Source: Prochlorococcus sp. AG-347-M18 (GTDB taxonomy: Bacteria; Cyanobacteriota; Cyanobacteriia; PCC-6307; Cyanobiaceae). Taken from it: 64,000 bases of DNA. Shown in pieces: positions 41,319 through 51,203 of the stretch (position 1 is its first letter; every line of letters starts with the position of its first letter). A program made the position numbers and the translations under genes. The DNA lies in assembly GCA_003281165.1 (NCBI GenBank), contig QCCT01000002.1, positions 1 through 64,000 on the forward strand, given 5' to 3'. The notes under the pieces are model-generated. The model was not told the DNA's origin. It did no database searches and worked only from the letters and a program-made list of their open reading frames with translations.

Positions 41319-42649
41319 TTTAATGAAAATACTTTATCTTCCTTATTAATTTTTAGGAATGCATTAAGATTTGTAGTGTCAGGATTAAATTCACTTATCT
41401 GATTCTTTCTATTAATTATATTTATTAGCTCTTTTTCACCAGCTCTATATTGTTTATCTTTTCTCGTTCCTATCTCTCTTTGGAGTATAGGGTTTATATT
41501 CATTTTTACTTCTATGTCTGGAATAATTCCAGATTTGTTTATATCAGTGCCGTTCGGAGTTAAATACTTAGCAACTGTAACAGTTAGACCTGAACCATCA
41601 ACTAATGTTCTCATAGATTGAACTAAACCTTTACCAAACGTTTTCTTCCCGACTAATTTTCCTCTTTTGTTGTCCTTTATTGCACCAGAGACTATTTCAC
41701 TAGCACTAGCAGAACCCTCATTAACTAACACAACTAAGGGCTTTTTTGTTAAAGCTTGACCGTTTCCTTTTTTTGTTTCTTTTAAACCATCTTTACTTAC
41801 AGTGCTTACTATTACTCCTTTGTTAATGAAGTGCCTTGAGATATCAATGCTTGATTCTAATAAACCTCCAGGATTACTTCTCAAGTCAAGAACATATCCT
41901 GCGACTTTTTTTGTTTCTAAATCCTTAATAGCATCTCTAGTCTCTTTTGATGCATTTGCATTAAATTGTTTAATCCTTACATAGCCAATTGATAAGCCGT
42001 TTTTGGTTTGATTGACTTTACTTGATACAGATTTTATTTCAATTTTTTCTCTTGATAAAATCTTAAAAAAGGAATTAGAACCTCTAAGAATTTCAAGCTT
42101 TACTTTAGTACCTCTTTGTCCTCTTATTAATTTCACAGCCTCCTCAATATTCATACCTTCAGTAGAAATATCATCTATGGATAATATTTTATCTCTAGCT
42201 TTAATTCCAGCATCAAAGGCAGGGGTGCCCTCTATGGGAGAAATAATTATTAAATCATCAGATTCTTTATCTTTAACTATTTGGATACCAACTCCAGTTA
42301 ATTCACCAGAGGTATCGATTCTCATTTGATTAAATTCCTTAGGTTCTAAAAATCTTGTATAAGAATCATCTAAGTTAGAAAGCATATCTCTAATCGCATC
42401 ATATGCTTCATTGCTATCTGAATATGTTTTTGATAAAACTTCTTTTCTTAGATTAATCCAATTGGACTTTTGAAATTTGCCGCTTGAATCAAGAAAATCT
42501 CTATATACAATTTGCCAAACATGATCAATTACTTCTTTATAACTATTATTTAAAACTGTTGCCTCTGCAAAATTATTTAAGAATAGTCCAGAAAAGGATG
42601 TCGCAAACAGAAATATAAATTTTTTTTTAAGCAATTTTCTTATTTTCAA
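41315..42649 (-). CDS. ctpA: C-terminal processing peptidase CtpA
   Basis: A 444-residue S41 peptidase. A signal peptide (1-30), an N-terminal helical part and a PDZ domain (about 105-190) precede the protease core. The Ser/Lys dyad is in EGSASASEI (311-319) and TFGKG (Lys340), followed by Gln344. CtpA trims the D1 precursor in the thylakoid lumen. Length and motifs are complete. It overlaps nadA's last codon by four bases at the convergent end. Confidence 0.92.
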   Translation of the reverse strand: MKIRKLLKKKFIFLFATSFSGLFLNNFAEATVLNNSYKEVIDHVWQIVYRDFLDSSGKFQKSNWINLRKEVLSKTYSDSNEAYDAIRDMLSNLDDSYTRFLEPKEFNQMRIDTSGELTGVGIQIVKDKESDDLIIISPIEGTPAFDAGIKARDKILSIDDISTEGMNIEEAVKLIRGQRGTKVKLEILRGSNSFFKILSREKIEIKSVSSKVNQTKNGLSIGYVRIKQFNANASKETRDAIKDLETKKVAGYVLDLRSNPGGLLESSIDISRHFINKGVIVSTVSKDGLKETKKGNGQALTKKPLVVLVNEGSASASEIVSGAIKDNKRGKLVGKKTFGKGLVQSMRTLVDGSGLTVTVAKYLTPNGTDINKSGIIPDIEVKMNINPILQREIGTRKDKQYRAGEKELINIINRKNQISEFNPDTTNLNAFLKINKEDKVFSLN

Positions 42650-42710
42650 ATAATTCGATATTTTTTATTATAAAAAGAATTTATTTATAATTCAAAATTT
42701 TGACAAATCC

Positions 42711-43928
42711 TTAAGGATCAATCCACTTCCCATCATCCTTAATAAGTTGGATTAACGCATTAACCCCCTCATCTTCAGGTACTCTTTTTATCTCTTCTTT
42801 CCTTCTATATAAGGCAATAGTTCCTTTACCTTTTCCAACATAACCATAATCAGCATCTGCCATTTCTCCTGGCCCATTAACAATACATCCCATTATTGCT
42901 ATATCTAGACCCGTTAAATGTGAGGTGGCGTTTCTAACTTTATCTACAACTTCTTCTAGATTGAAAAGTGTTCTACCACAACTAGGGCAACTGATATATT
43001 CAACCATTGTTTTTCTTAATCCTAAAGATTGCAAAATTGAATAGCACACTGGTATTTCCTTTTCTGGAGCTTCTGTTAAGGAAACCCTGATGGTATCTCC
43101 TAATCCCTCTGCTAAAAGCGTTCCAATTCCAGCAGTACTTTTAATCCTTCCATAATCACCATCACCAGCTTCGGTCACTCCCAAATGTAAGGGATAGTTA
43201 TATCCTTCTGAGTCAAGCCTGTCTGCAATCATTCTGTAAGCTGCCATCATGACAGGAGCCCTAGAAGCTTTCATAGAAATAATAATGTTATGAAAATCAA
43301 GCTCATCACATATTTTGACGAACTCCATCGCAGATTCTGTCATTCCTAATGGCGTATCTCCATAAGTAAAAAGCATCCTCTCAGATAGAGACCCATGATT
43401 AACTCCTATCCTTAGAGCTTTGTTTTCAGCCTTTAAAACTTCAACTAAAGGGGTAAATCTTTTAAGTATTGTTTGCTTAATAGTTTCAAATTCCTCATCT
43501 GTATATTCAGTTCTTGTAGGGTCTGATTTTTCAAAAACAAACAATCCAGGATTAATTCTTACTTTATCAACATGTTTTGCAACTTCCATTGCAATTTTCA
43601 TACCATTATGGTGAACATCAGCCACCAAGGGGGTGTTGATATTATTTTCTAATAATTTTGCCTTTATCTCTCCTACTGCTTTGGCATGTGCTAAGGAAGG
43701 AACAGTTAACCTTACTATTTCACAACCCACATCATGAAGTCTTTTGATAGCTAAGTAAGCATTTTCGACATCCATTGTATCTTCATTTATCATCGACTGA
43801 ACTCTTACTGGATAATCACTTCCAATAGCTACATCGCCCACCATTACTGTTCTAGTTATCCTTCTCTCAATATGAGTTGAATATCTTTTGGAGAGACTAT
43901 TAACCTCTTTTGATTGAGTTAATGACAT
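42711..43928 (-). CDS. ispG: 4-hydroxy-3-methylbut-2-enyl-diphosphate synthase
   Basis: A 405-residue [4Fe-4S] enzyme of the MEP isoprenoid pathway (also gcpE). The cluster ligands are in [14 protein letters not shown] and [17 protein letters not shown]. The N-terminal TIM barrel has [12 protein letters not shown] and VADVHHNG. Cyanobacterial IspG uses ferredoxin. ATG 43928 start. The neighbour ctpA is on the same strand but separated by about 60 bases. Confidence 0.95.
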   Translation of the reverse strand: MSLTQSKEVNSLSKRYSTHIERRITRTVMVGDVAIGSDYPVRVQSMINEDTMDVENAYLAIKRLHDVGCEIVRLTVPSLAHAKAVGEIKAKLLENNINTPLVADVHHNGMKIAMEVAKHVDKVRINPGLFVFEKSDPTRTEYTDEEFETIKQTILKRFTPLVEVLKAENKALRIGVNHGSLSERMLFTYGDTPLGMTESAMEFVKICDELDFHNIIISMKASRAPVMMAAYRMIADRLDSEGYNYPLHLGVTEAGDGDYGRIKSTAGIGTLLAEGLGDTIRVSLTEAPEKEIPVCYSILQSLGLRKTMVEYISCPSCGRTLFNLEEVVDKVRNATSHLTGLDIAIMGCIVNGPGEMADADYGYVGKGKGTIALYRRKEEIKRVPEDEGVNALIQLIKDDGKWIDP

Positions 43929-43963
43929 TAAAATTCTTGATATTCAAAAAGGATTTCACTAAA

Positions 43964-44467
43964 TTATACGGCATATAGTTTACCACTTACATTCTCTAGG
44001 TCTTTCAAAGTTAGATGGTAAGGTTTATTGATTTCTTTTGAAGGAAATCTCAACAAATAAGATGGATGAAAAATTACCATAATTTCTCTCCCATCTTTTT
44101 TAATCCATTGACCTCTTAAATTACTTATAGGATCTTTAACTTCTAAAATAGCTTTCATAGCAGTAGAACCAGTAAGTAATATAAATTTTGGATCGACTAA
44201 CTTTATTTGCTGTAATAACCAAGGTTTATGAATATTAATTTCTCTAGCAGTGGGTTTTCTATTATTTGGTGGACGACATTTAATTACATTACAAAAATAA
44301 ACATCCTTCTTATAATCAATTCCAGCTTGTATTAATAATTCGTTTAATAACTTACCAGATTTACCTACATAAGGTTTTCCTTCTATATCTTCCTGTGCTC
44401 CAGGTGCCTCACCAATTACTAACAAATCTGCAAATACACTTCCTCTCCCAATTACTAATCTTTTCAC
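43964..44467 (-). CDS. Family-4-like uracil-DNA glycosylase lacking Fe-S cysteines
   Basis: A 167-residue protein with the family-4 motifs GEAPGAQED (19-27), NVIKCRPPNNRKP and HPSYLL (134-139), so it is a uracil-DNA glycosylase by sequence. Typical members hold a [4Fe-4S] cluster with two cysteines in an N-terminal CxxC, one in KCRPP and one about sixteen residues later. Here the CxxC region is missing (GTG start, stop codon close upstream). The last cysteine position reads REINIHKPW, so His80 replaces it. Only Cys64 remains. It presumably works without a cluster, or the gene is altered. Confidence 0.82.
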   Translation of the reverse strand: MKRLVIGRGSVFADLLVIGEAPGAQEDIEGKPYVGKSGKLLNELLIQAGIDYKKDVYFCNVIKCRPPNNRKPTAREINIHKPWLLQQIKLVDPKFILLTGSTAMKAILEVKDPISNLRGQWIKKDGREIMVIFHPSYLLRFPSKEINKPYHLTLKDLENVSGKLYAV

Positions 44468-44610
44468 CGAAGATAAAACTTTAAATATTTTTATCTTAAG
44501 AACTCAAAACATGAAAATAAAATAGATTAAGAAAATGAACTAAATTAAACCATAATGTGATAGTTTTATTTATTCTTAATTTATGCATTTGTCATTATTA
44601 AAAGTCATAT

Positions 44611-45807
44611 TTGAAAAGTCATAAGTCAATGAGTCAAGTTAATTTATCTGATCGGGCACTTGCAATTGAGCCTTCTCTTACATTGCAGATAAGTGCTAAA
44701 GCAAATCAATTATCTGCAGAAGGAGTAGATATTTGCAATTTAAGTGCAGGTGAACCTGATTTTGATGCCCCAAAAGAAGTTATAGAGGCTACAAGTAAAG
44801 CTATATTTGATGGATTTACAAAGTACGGGCCCGCAGCGGGGAATTTAGATCTCCGAAAAGCAATTGCAAATAAACTTCAAATTCAAAACGATTTAAATTA
44901 TGAATTTGAAAATGTAATGGTCACAAATGGTGCTAAGCAAGCAATATATAATCTTTTCCAAGTCTTGTTAAATATTGGAGACGAAGTTATTATTCCTTCT
45001 CCATATTGGTTAAGTTATCCCCAGATGGTTAGATTGGCGGGTGGGAAGCCAATTTTTACAAATTCTTCTGCAGAAGATGGATTCAAAATAAATATAGAAG
45101 ATTTGAAGTCTAAAATCTCTTCAAAAACTAAATTTATAATTATCAATTCTCCCAATAACCCTACTGGAAGAGTTATGTCAAAGGAAGAATTATTACAAAT
45201 TGCCGATTTAGCTAGAGAAAATCCAAATATCAATATTCTTTCTGATGAGATTTACGAACTAATCCTTAAAAAAGAATTTAAACACTACAGTTTATCTTCA
45301 TTAGCAAATGACTTAAAAGATAGAATTTTTATAATAAATGGGTTTGCGAAAGGATGGGCTATGACTGGCTGGAGGATAGGTTATTTAGTAGGTCCCAAAG
45401 ATGTAATCAAAGCATCCTCAGCATTACAAAGTCAAAGTACAAGTAATGTTTGCTCTTTTGTTCAAAAAGGTGCTTTAGAGGCTTTAAAAATTAATAATGA
45501 GTATTTTTCAATGATAAATAGCCATTATGATCAAAGACGAAGACTTCTCTATGAGGGCCTTAATAATATAAATGGGATTTATATTGAAGAACCTAACGGA
45601 GCATTTTACACATTTCCAAAATTACCCAACTCCTCAATTACTTCTGTTGATTTCTGCAATAAAGCTCTTCAAGATTACGGATTAGTTGTTGTACCTGGAA
45701 AAGCTTTTGGAGCTGATCAATGTATAAGAATATCTTGTGCAGCTTCAGAGATTAAAATAAAAGATGGACTAAAGAGGTTTGAAAAGGCAATCTCTGAATA
45801 CTATTAA
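44611..45807 (+). CDS. aspC: Aspartate/aromatic-type aminotransferase (PLP, fold I)
   Basis: A 398-residue class I aminotransferase. INSPNNPTGRV, SDEIYELI and the Schiff-base lysine in NGFAKGWAMTGWRIGY identify it, with the C-terminal arginine in CIRISCAAS. The likely substrate pair is aspartate/2-oxoglutarate, but related enzymes are broad, so the exact substrate is not fixed. It ends only 12 bases before the phosphonate-type transporter genes, and could be co-transcribed. The start used is the ATG at 44611; another ATG follows at codon 6. Confidence 0.85.
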   Translation: MKSHKSMSQVNLSDRALAIEPSLTLQISAKANQLSAEGVDICNLSAGEPDFDAPKEVIEATSKAIFDGFTKYGPAAGNLDLRKAIANKLQIQNDLNYEFENVMVTNGAKQAIYNLFQVLLNIGDEVIIPSPYWLSYPQMVRLAGGKPIFTNSSAEDGFKINIEDLKSKISSKTKFIIINSPNNPTGRVMSKEELLQIADLARENPNINILSDEIYELILKKEFKHYSLSSLANDLKDRIFIINGFAKGWAMTGWRIGYLVGPKDVIKASSALQSQSTSNVCSFVQKGALEALKINNEYFSMINSHYDQRRRLLYEGLNNINGIYIEEPNGAFYTFPKLPNSSITSVDFCNKALQDYGLVVVPGKAFGADQCIRISCAASEIKIKDGLKRFEKAISEYY

Positions 45808-45819
45808 ATTAACTAAGTT

Positions 45820-46713
45820 ATGTTTAATTTAAAGAGTTTCCTAGTAAGTGCATCTCTATTATTTTCTGTTTTTTCATCACCTGTATTTTCAAATCCCAAA
45901 GTTTTAAAAGTTGGAGCAATACCTGATCAAAACCAAGATGTTTTGGACAAAAGATTTAATTTATTTTCAAAAGAATTATCCAAACAACTTGATGTAGAAG
46001 TTAAATACATTCCTGTTATTAATTATGTTGCAGCAGTAACTGGATTTAGAACTAAAGATTTAGATTTAGTTTGGTTTGGAGGTTTATCAGGAGTTCAAGC
46101 AAGATTACAAACACCTAATTCAATTGTCATAGCTCAAAGAGATATCGATAAGGAATTTAAAAGTGTTTTTATAGTAAATAAAAATTTAGAACTTAACTCA
46201 ATTTCAAACATTAAAGGACTTAAAAAACTTAAGAATTTAAGATTTACTTTTGGCTCTGAAAACTCAACTTCTGGAAGATTAATGCCAGAATATTTTTTAA
46301 ATCAAGCAGGGGTAGAAATTAAACATTTTAAAGGAAAAAAAGCAGGTTTTAGTGGGAGTCATGATGCCACTATAGCTTTAGTTAATAGTGGGGCATTTGA
46401 TGCTGGAGCTTTAAATAAACTGGTTTGGGAAAACAATCTTAAAAATAATCCCAAAAGAACAAGTAATTCAGAATTATTCTGGATCACACCAGAATATGTT
46501 GACTATCATTGGGTAGCTCAAGGTGATCTTGAAAATAGATTCGGGGAAGGGTTTACAAAAGAACTTACATCAGTAATTCTAAATTTAGATACAAAGCAAA
46601 AATCACATAAACAGATATTAGATATGTTCAATGCAAAAAGATTTATAAAGGCAGAATCAAAACAATATAAAAATATAGAGGAAATCGGGAGGAAATTAAA
46701 TAAAATTAGATGA
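45820..46713 (+). CDS. phnD: Phosphonate/phosphite-type substrate-binding protein
   Basis: A 297-residue exported protein with a signal peptide (about 1-24). The PhnD fold shows as KVGAIPDQNQD, AVTGFRTKDLDLVWFGG and TFGSENSTSGRLMPEYF. Homologues in Prochlorococcus bind phosphite or methylphosphonate. Binding specificity here cannot be read from sequence alone. First gene of a three-gene transporter: the ATPase start overlaps this stop by four bases. Confidence 0.86.
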   Translation: MFNLKSFLVSASLLFSVFSSPVFSNPKVLKVGAIPDQNQDVLDKRFNLFSKELSKQLDVEVKYIPVINYVAAVTGFRTKDLDLVWFGGLSGVQARLQTPNSIVIAQRDIDKEFKSVFIVNKNLELNSISNIKGLKKLKNLRFTFGSENSTSGRLMPEYFLNQAGVEIKHFKGKKAGFSGSHDATIALVNSGAFDAGALNKLVWENNLKNNPKRTSNSELFWITPEYVDYHWVAQGDLENRFGEGFTKELTSVILNLDTKQKSHKQILDMFNAKRFIKAESKQYKNIEEIGRKLNKIR

Positions 46714-47453
46714 ATAATAATACTGTCTTAGAATTAGAAAATATTTCTTATAAATACAAAAATGATCTGATTCTTAATAAAGTAAATCTAAAAATAAATT
46801 CTGGGGAAAAAATTGCACTTTTAGGTAAAAGCGGTTCAGGAAAAACTACACTTATATCAATACTTAATGGTACTATCAAGCCAACTCAAGGTGAGGTTAA
46901 ATTATTCAATAAAAGTTTCGAGGAATTAGATAGAAAGCAGAAAAGTAAAATAACAACTATATGGCAAGATTTAAGATTAATAGAAGATCTCTCTGCAGAA
47001 CAAAATGTTAATTGTGGACTACTAGCGGAAAACAATTTTTATTTCGCTTTTAAAAATTTACTAAATATAAGTTCTTTTAAGAAGGCGCATAAATATATGA
47101 AATTATGTAGACTTCATACCTCTATTTACGATAAAAAAATCAGAAAACTATCTGGGGGGCAAAAACAAAGGGTGGCTATAGCTAGATCATTAATTCAAGA
47201 ATCAAATATATTACTTGCAGATGAGCCTTTTAATAATCTAGATCCCAAATTGATAACAACAATTAAAAACCTTCTGCTAGAAAATGTAGATAAAAATAAT
47301 ACAAAAAAATCCCCAAAGACAGCATTAGTTGCATTACATAGATTAGATTTACTGAACGATTTCGATAAAGTTATTGGAATAAGGGATGGTAAAATTTTTT
47401 TCAATATCAAAAGAAATAACTTAAAGAAGATTCATTTAGAGGAAATATTTTAA
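46710..47453 (+). CDS. phnC: Phosphonate-type ABC transporter ATPase
   Basis: A 247-residue ATPase with Walker A GKSGSGKTT, Q-loop TIWQDLR, signature LSGGQKQRVAIARS and Walker B LLADEP. It overlaps phnD by four bases and is four bases before the permease gene. It powers the PhnE-like permease that follows. The region between Walker A and signature is longer than in some family members but intact. Confidence 0.86.
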   Translation: MNNNTVLELENISYKYKNDLILNKVNLKINSGEKIALLGKSGSGKTTLISILNGTIKPTQGEVKLFNKSFEELDRKQKSKITTIWQDLRLIEDLSAEQNVNCGLLAENNFYFAFKNLLNISSFKKAHKYMKLCRLHTSIYDKKIRKLSGGQKQRVAIARSLIQESNILLADEPFNNLDPKLITTIKNLLLENVDKNNTKKSPKTALVALHRLDLLNDFDKVIGIRDGKIFFNIKRNNLKKIHLEEIF

Positions 47454-47457
47454 TTAG

Positions 47458-48960
47458 TTGAACAAATTAAAATTAAACTATACCTCATTATCTTTTCTTC
47501 CAATTTTGGTATGCATACCTCTAGGGTATCAATTAATAAACAATATTCATTTTGGAGGATTTAAATTATTCCAAGATTTCTTAATTTCTGCATTTAATCC
47601 CAAGATCGATAATGAAATTATTATTACCGTAATTAAGCGATTAAATGAAACTATTTTAATTGGTTTTTTTAGTTGGTTAGTAAGTATTATTTTTGGAGCA
47701 ATTTTTGGAATAATTTCCTCAAATATTTTTTATAAAATCTTTAATATTCCAAATTTTTTCTACCGCATTATAAGGTTTTTTCTAACAATAATTAGATCTA
47801 TACACGAAGTGGTTTGGGGAATACTATTAATGCAAATATATGGAATAAATTTTTCGATAGGAATAATAGCTATATGTATACCTTATATTGCTGTAAATTC
47901 AAAAGTTTTTGCTGAACAATTAGAAACTATTGACTACAAAAGTTTTGAATCTATAAATCAAATAAATGCACCTAAATTTTCTTCTTTACTAACTTTAATA
48001 TGGAATCCAATAATAAATACATTTAAAAACTTTGGTTTATATCGATTAGAGTGTTCAATAAGAAGTACTGTGATTCTAGGACTTTTTGGGATTGGAGGAA
48101 TAGGTACCAGTATTTTTTTATCTTTCCAAACTTTAAATTTTAGAGAGTTATGGACTTATTTATGGTCCTTAGCAATTTTGATAATTCTTTCAGGATTAAT
48201 ATTCAAAAAAATAAAATTTAACACTACAAATAAAATCCTATCTATTTTTTTTATTTCAGTTTTTTTCATAACAATTTTATTTTCTTTTTCATATTTTCTT
48301 TATTTTATTTTTAACAATAATTTTGAAAATTTTAATTCCGTTAGTTCTCTATTTAAATCAAGCTCAGATTTAGGATTATTTGATTTCTTAAAACTTGTAT
48401 TAGAAACAATAATTTTAAGTCTTTTATCAACAGGAATCGCAATTAGTTTACCTCCATTAGTAATAGGAATTTTTAACAACAATACTTCTAAAATTTTTAT
48501 AAAAATTTTTGCATTTTTATTACGTTTAATACCCACCCCTGTAATACTTCTAACTCTATTAACTTTTAATAATCCTTCTGTATCTTTAGCAGCTTTAACA
48601 TTAGGTCTCCACAACGCTGGTATTACTAGCAAATTACTTTTTACAAATCTAGATAGCCAAGACAAGAGAAATTATATTGCAATGAAATCTCTAGGAATCT
48701 CAAAAAAGACTAGTTGGCTATTAGGTTTATTTTCTCAACAAGCAAAAAGTTACTTAGCATATTGCGCTTATAGATCTGACATTATTATTAGAGAAACTGC
48801 AATTGTTGGAGTTATTGGAAGTGTTGGTCTAGGTTGGCAATTACAAGAATCACTAAGTTCCTTCGCATGGCAAGAAGTTACATTAGTTTTGATAGCTTAT
48901 AGCTCCATCGCAATAGTTGGCGAATTAATAAATGGTAAAATCAAAAATAGTTTAACTTGA
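47458..48960 (+). CDS. phnE: Phosphonate-type permease, two PhnE units fused
   Basis: A 500-residue membrane protein made of two PhnE-like halves, about 250 residues each. The first coupling loop is near KVFAEQLETIDYKSFESINQ, and the second near TSKLLFTNLDSQDKRNYIAMKSLGISK. Usual PhnE is about 260 residues and works as a dimer, so this fused form supplies both halves in one chain. Starts at TTG 47458. The N-terminal half carries more divergent helices than the C-terminal. Confidence 0.85.
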   Translation: MNKLKLNYTSLSFLPILVCIPLGYQLINNIHFGGFKLFQDFLISAFNPKIDNEIIITVIKRLNETILIGFFSWLVSIIFGAIFGIISSNIFYKIFNIPNFFYRIIRFFLTIIRSIHEVVWGILLMQIYGINFSIGIIAICIPYIAVNSKVFAEQLETIDYKSFESINQINAPKFSSLLTLIWNPIINTFKNFGLYRLECSIRSTVILGLFGIGGIGTSIFLSFQTLNFRELWTYLWSLAILIILSGLIFKKIKFNTTNKILSIFFISVFFITILFSFSYFLYFIFNNNFENFNSVSSLFKSSSDLGLFDFLKLVLETIILSLLSTGIAISLPPLVIGIFNNNTSKIFIKIFAFLLRLIPTPVILLTLLTFNNPSVSLAALTLGLHNAGITSKLLFTNLDSQDKRNYIAMKSLGISKKTSWLLGLFSQQAKSYLAYCAYRSDIIIRETAIVGVIGSVGLGWQLQESLSSFAWQEVTLVLIAYSSIAIVGELINGKIKNSLT

Positions 48961-49009
48961 TTTGTAAGAATAATTTGTTAGATCAAGTAATTATTTTTTT
49001 CCGGTTATA

Positions 49010-49654
49010 GTGATTAGTTTACCAAAACAGCTTGTTGTAATTGGAGACAGCTCGGTTTATGGATGGGGAGATAATGAGGGTGGTGGATGGTGTGAGAGGC
49101 TTAGAAAAGATTGGTGCAATAACCACAATGGGCCAGTTATTTATCAACTTGGCGTTAGGGGGGATGGGATAGAAAAAGTTTCATCTAGATGGGAAAAAGA
49201 ATGGTCATCTAGAGGAGAAACGAGAAGAAATAAACCTAAAGCAATCCTACTAAATGTAGGTCTTAACGACACAGCAGCAATTGGTCAGAAAAATGGAAGA
49301 CATCAATTAGATATAGATGGATTTGAATATGGATTAGAGAGGCTAATTAATGAAATGAACTCTCAAACAAATGTATTTGTTATTGGTCTTACACCAGTTG
49401 ACGAAAGCAAAATGCCGTTCGCAGGATGTCTATGGTACTCAAATGATTTTTGTAATTCTTATGAAAGGAGAATGGAGGAAGTATGCCTCAATCAGAATGT
49501 CCCATTTCTTACTACTTTTAGAGAAATGTATTCTGATAAAAGGAGTAAAAATTGGATTACGCATGATGGAATTCATCTAAATTCCGAAGGTCATTTCTGG
49601 CTTTTCCAAAGACTTAAAAGCTGGGAGATTCTTACAAAATGGAAGGAATCCTAG
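49010..49654 (+). CDS. SGNH/GDSL-type hydrolase
   Basis: A 214-residue hydrolase with the SGNH blocks. Block I is VVIGDSSVYGWG (Ser at about 15), block III is LNVGLNDTA, and block V is THDGIHLNSEGH with catalytic Asp and His. No signal peptide, so it acts inside the cell, probably as an esterase or lipase. The substrate is unknown. GTG start. Confidence 0.82.
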   Translation: MISLPKQLVVIGDSSVYGWGDNEGGGWCERLRKDWCNNHNGPVIYQLGVRGDGIEKVSSRWEKEWSSRGETRRNKPKAILLNVGLNDTAAIGQKNGRHQLDIDGFEYGLERLINEMNSQTNVFVIGLTPVDESKMPFAGCLWYSNDFCNSYERRMEEVCLNQNVPFLTTFREMYSDKRSKNWITHDGIHLNSEGHFWLFQRLKSWEILTKWKES

Positions 49655-49670
49655 GTCTTTTCAAATATTA

Positions 49671-50414
49671 TTAATTTAAAAAATATGAATATAAAATAAG
49701 AGCAAAGATAGCAAAAACAGAAGCAATACTTGTCTGAATAGCATTTACCAATTCATTACTTAATTTATATTTATTTTGAAATTTAGCACCAATAATACTT
49801 TCAGAAAGTGTTGCCAAGAATCCAGAAACTACAACAACTATAAAATGATATTTTGTAGAAATAATTGATAGACGAAGCATAATAAAAGCCATAAATATTG
49901 ATCCCAAAACACTAGCTAATGTTCCCTCTATACTTATTCCCCCTTCAGTTCCCCTATCCACCTTTTTAAGTGAAGTAATTAAGTATGTGTCTTTACCAAA
50001 TCTTTTTCCAATTTCGCTACCAAAAGTATCCGCCAACTTAGCAGCAAAACTTGCAGCAAAACCTACTTTAAACATCACTACATTGGCGGCATTAAATTTG
50101 GTCATAATGGCAAGAAATAATCCTGTAGCTGCTGAGCCCCATACATTCTCAGGACCTCTCCTCCCGCCTCTTTTTTCAGCAATTCCTTGTGCTTTTTTAA
50201 ATTTAAAACCTATTTTGGTAACGAGGGATCCAAATAATAAATAAATTACAACTGATATCCATCCCTGCCAAGACAAACATCCCCACAAAATTGTGCCTAA
50301 GATGCCTGCACTTACCCAACCACTTTTCGTCATCAAAGGAATCCTGCAAAATATATAAATCAAAATGAAATTAATAAAAAAACCTATAAAAAATTGATTT
50401 CTAATTAAATCCAT
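49671..50414 (-). CDS. DUF92 / TIGR00297 membrane protein
   Basis: A 247-residue integral membrane protein with about six helices. Hallmarks include GWVSAGILGTILWG, AKLADTFGSEIGKRFGKDTYLITS and VDRGTEGGISIEGTLAS. In plants the homologue VTE6 is a phytyl-phosphate kinase, so phytol recycling for tocopherol or chlorophyll is a reasonable role, by inference. It lies seven bases from rsmE on the same strand. Confidence 0.8.
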   Translation of the reverse strand: MDLIRNQFFIGFFINFILIYIFCRIPLMTKSGWVSAGILGTILWGCLSWQGWISVVIYLLFGSLVTKIGFKFKKAQGIAEKRGGRRGPENVWGSAATGLFLAIMTKFNAANVVMFKVGFAASFAAKLADTFGSEIGKRFGKDTYLITSLKKVDRGTEGGISIEGTLASVLGSIFMAFIMLRLSIISTKYHFIVVVVSGFLATLSESIIGAKFQNKYKLSNELVNAIQTSIASVFAIFALILYSYFLN

Positions 50415-50420
50415 ATTTAT

Positions 50421-51203
50421 CTAATTCTTTAATTTCAAATCAATTCTCCACTGATTTAGAATTGATGATGCGTTAATACTAGCGGTTGAAGTTCTCAAGA
50501 TAGTGTCGGAAAGCTTAACAAAGGTAATATTATTTTTTTTAAAAAAATCAATTTCTTTAGCGGACCAACCTCCTTCAGGACCAATTACATTCCAAAAAAT
50601 ACCTCCTTTTTTATTTCCAAATTCTTGTTGTTTTCTTAACCATTTATTTAAGTCATATAGTGTTTCTTCTCTAGTTATAGAAATTGAAACTCTTTCTTGA
50701 TTATCTCTACTTTTTAGCCATTCAATAATATCCATGCCATTTAAAATAGATGGTTTCCATAATCTCTCACTTTGCTCAACAGCTTCATTGATAATTAAAT
50801 TCCATCTCAAAAGTTTTCTAGAAAAATTTAAATTTTTGTTTACCTGTCTTTCTGAAAATAATGGCTGTATATAATCAATTCCTATTTCAGTACACATTTT
50901 TAAAATATCCTCAAAACCACTTTTTGGTATAACAACGGCTATTCCTAATAAGTGAATTTCTTGTTCTTGAAATAAATAAGGTTTTTTTAATTGAATTATT
51001 TCTAAACAATCATTTTTAACTTTTATAGCTTTCCATAATGAACCCTCTCCGTTAGCTATAAATATTTTTTTACCATTTTTTATCCTCATTACTTTATTTA
51101 AATAATGAGCCTCTTCTTTAGAAAGTTCTAAATTATTGTTCTTAATATTTTCAATTCTTTCATGGGAAATAATTAATCTTGTTAAGTCTTCCATCCAAAA
51201 CAC
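50421..51203 (-). CDS. rsmE: 16S rRNA (uracil-1498-N3)-methyltransferase
   Basis: A 260-residue SPOUT-class methyltransferase. The C-terminal knot has IGPEGGWSAKEIDFF and KLSDTILRTSTA, and the N-terminal PUA-like domain has YLNKVMRIKNG. It methylates U1498 of 16S rRNA in the 30S subunit. The knot motif is intact. The gene starts at ATG 51203, which directly abuts the upstream DUF3531 stop. Confidence 0.9.
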   Translation of the reverse strand: MFWMEDLTRLIISHERIENIKNNNLELSKEEAHYLNKVMRIKNGKKIFIANGEGSLWKAIKVKNDCLEIIQLKKPYLFQEQEIHLLGIAVVIPKSGFEDILKMCTEIGIDYIQPLFSERQVNKNLNFSRKLLRWNLIINEAVEQSERLWKPSILNGMDIIEWLKSRDNQERVSISITREETLYDLNKWLRKQQEFGNKKGGIFWNVIGPEGGWSAKEIDFFKKNNITFVKLSDTILRTSTASINASSILNQWRIDLKLKN

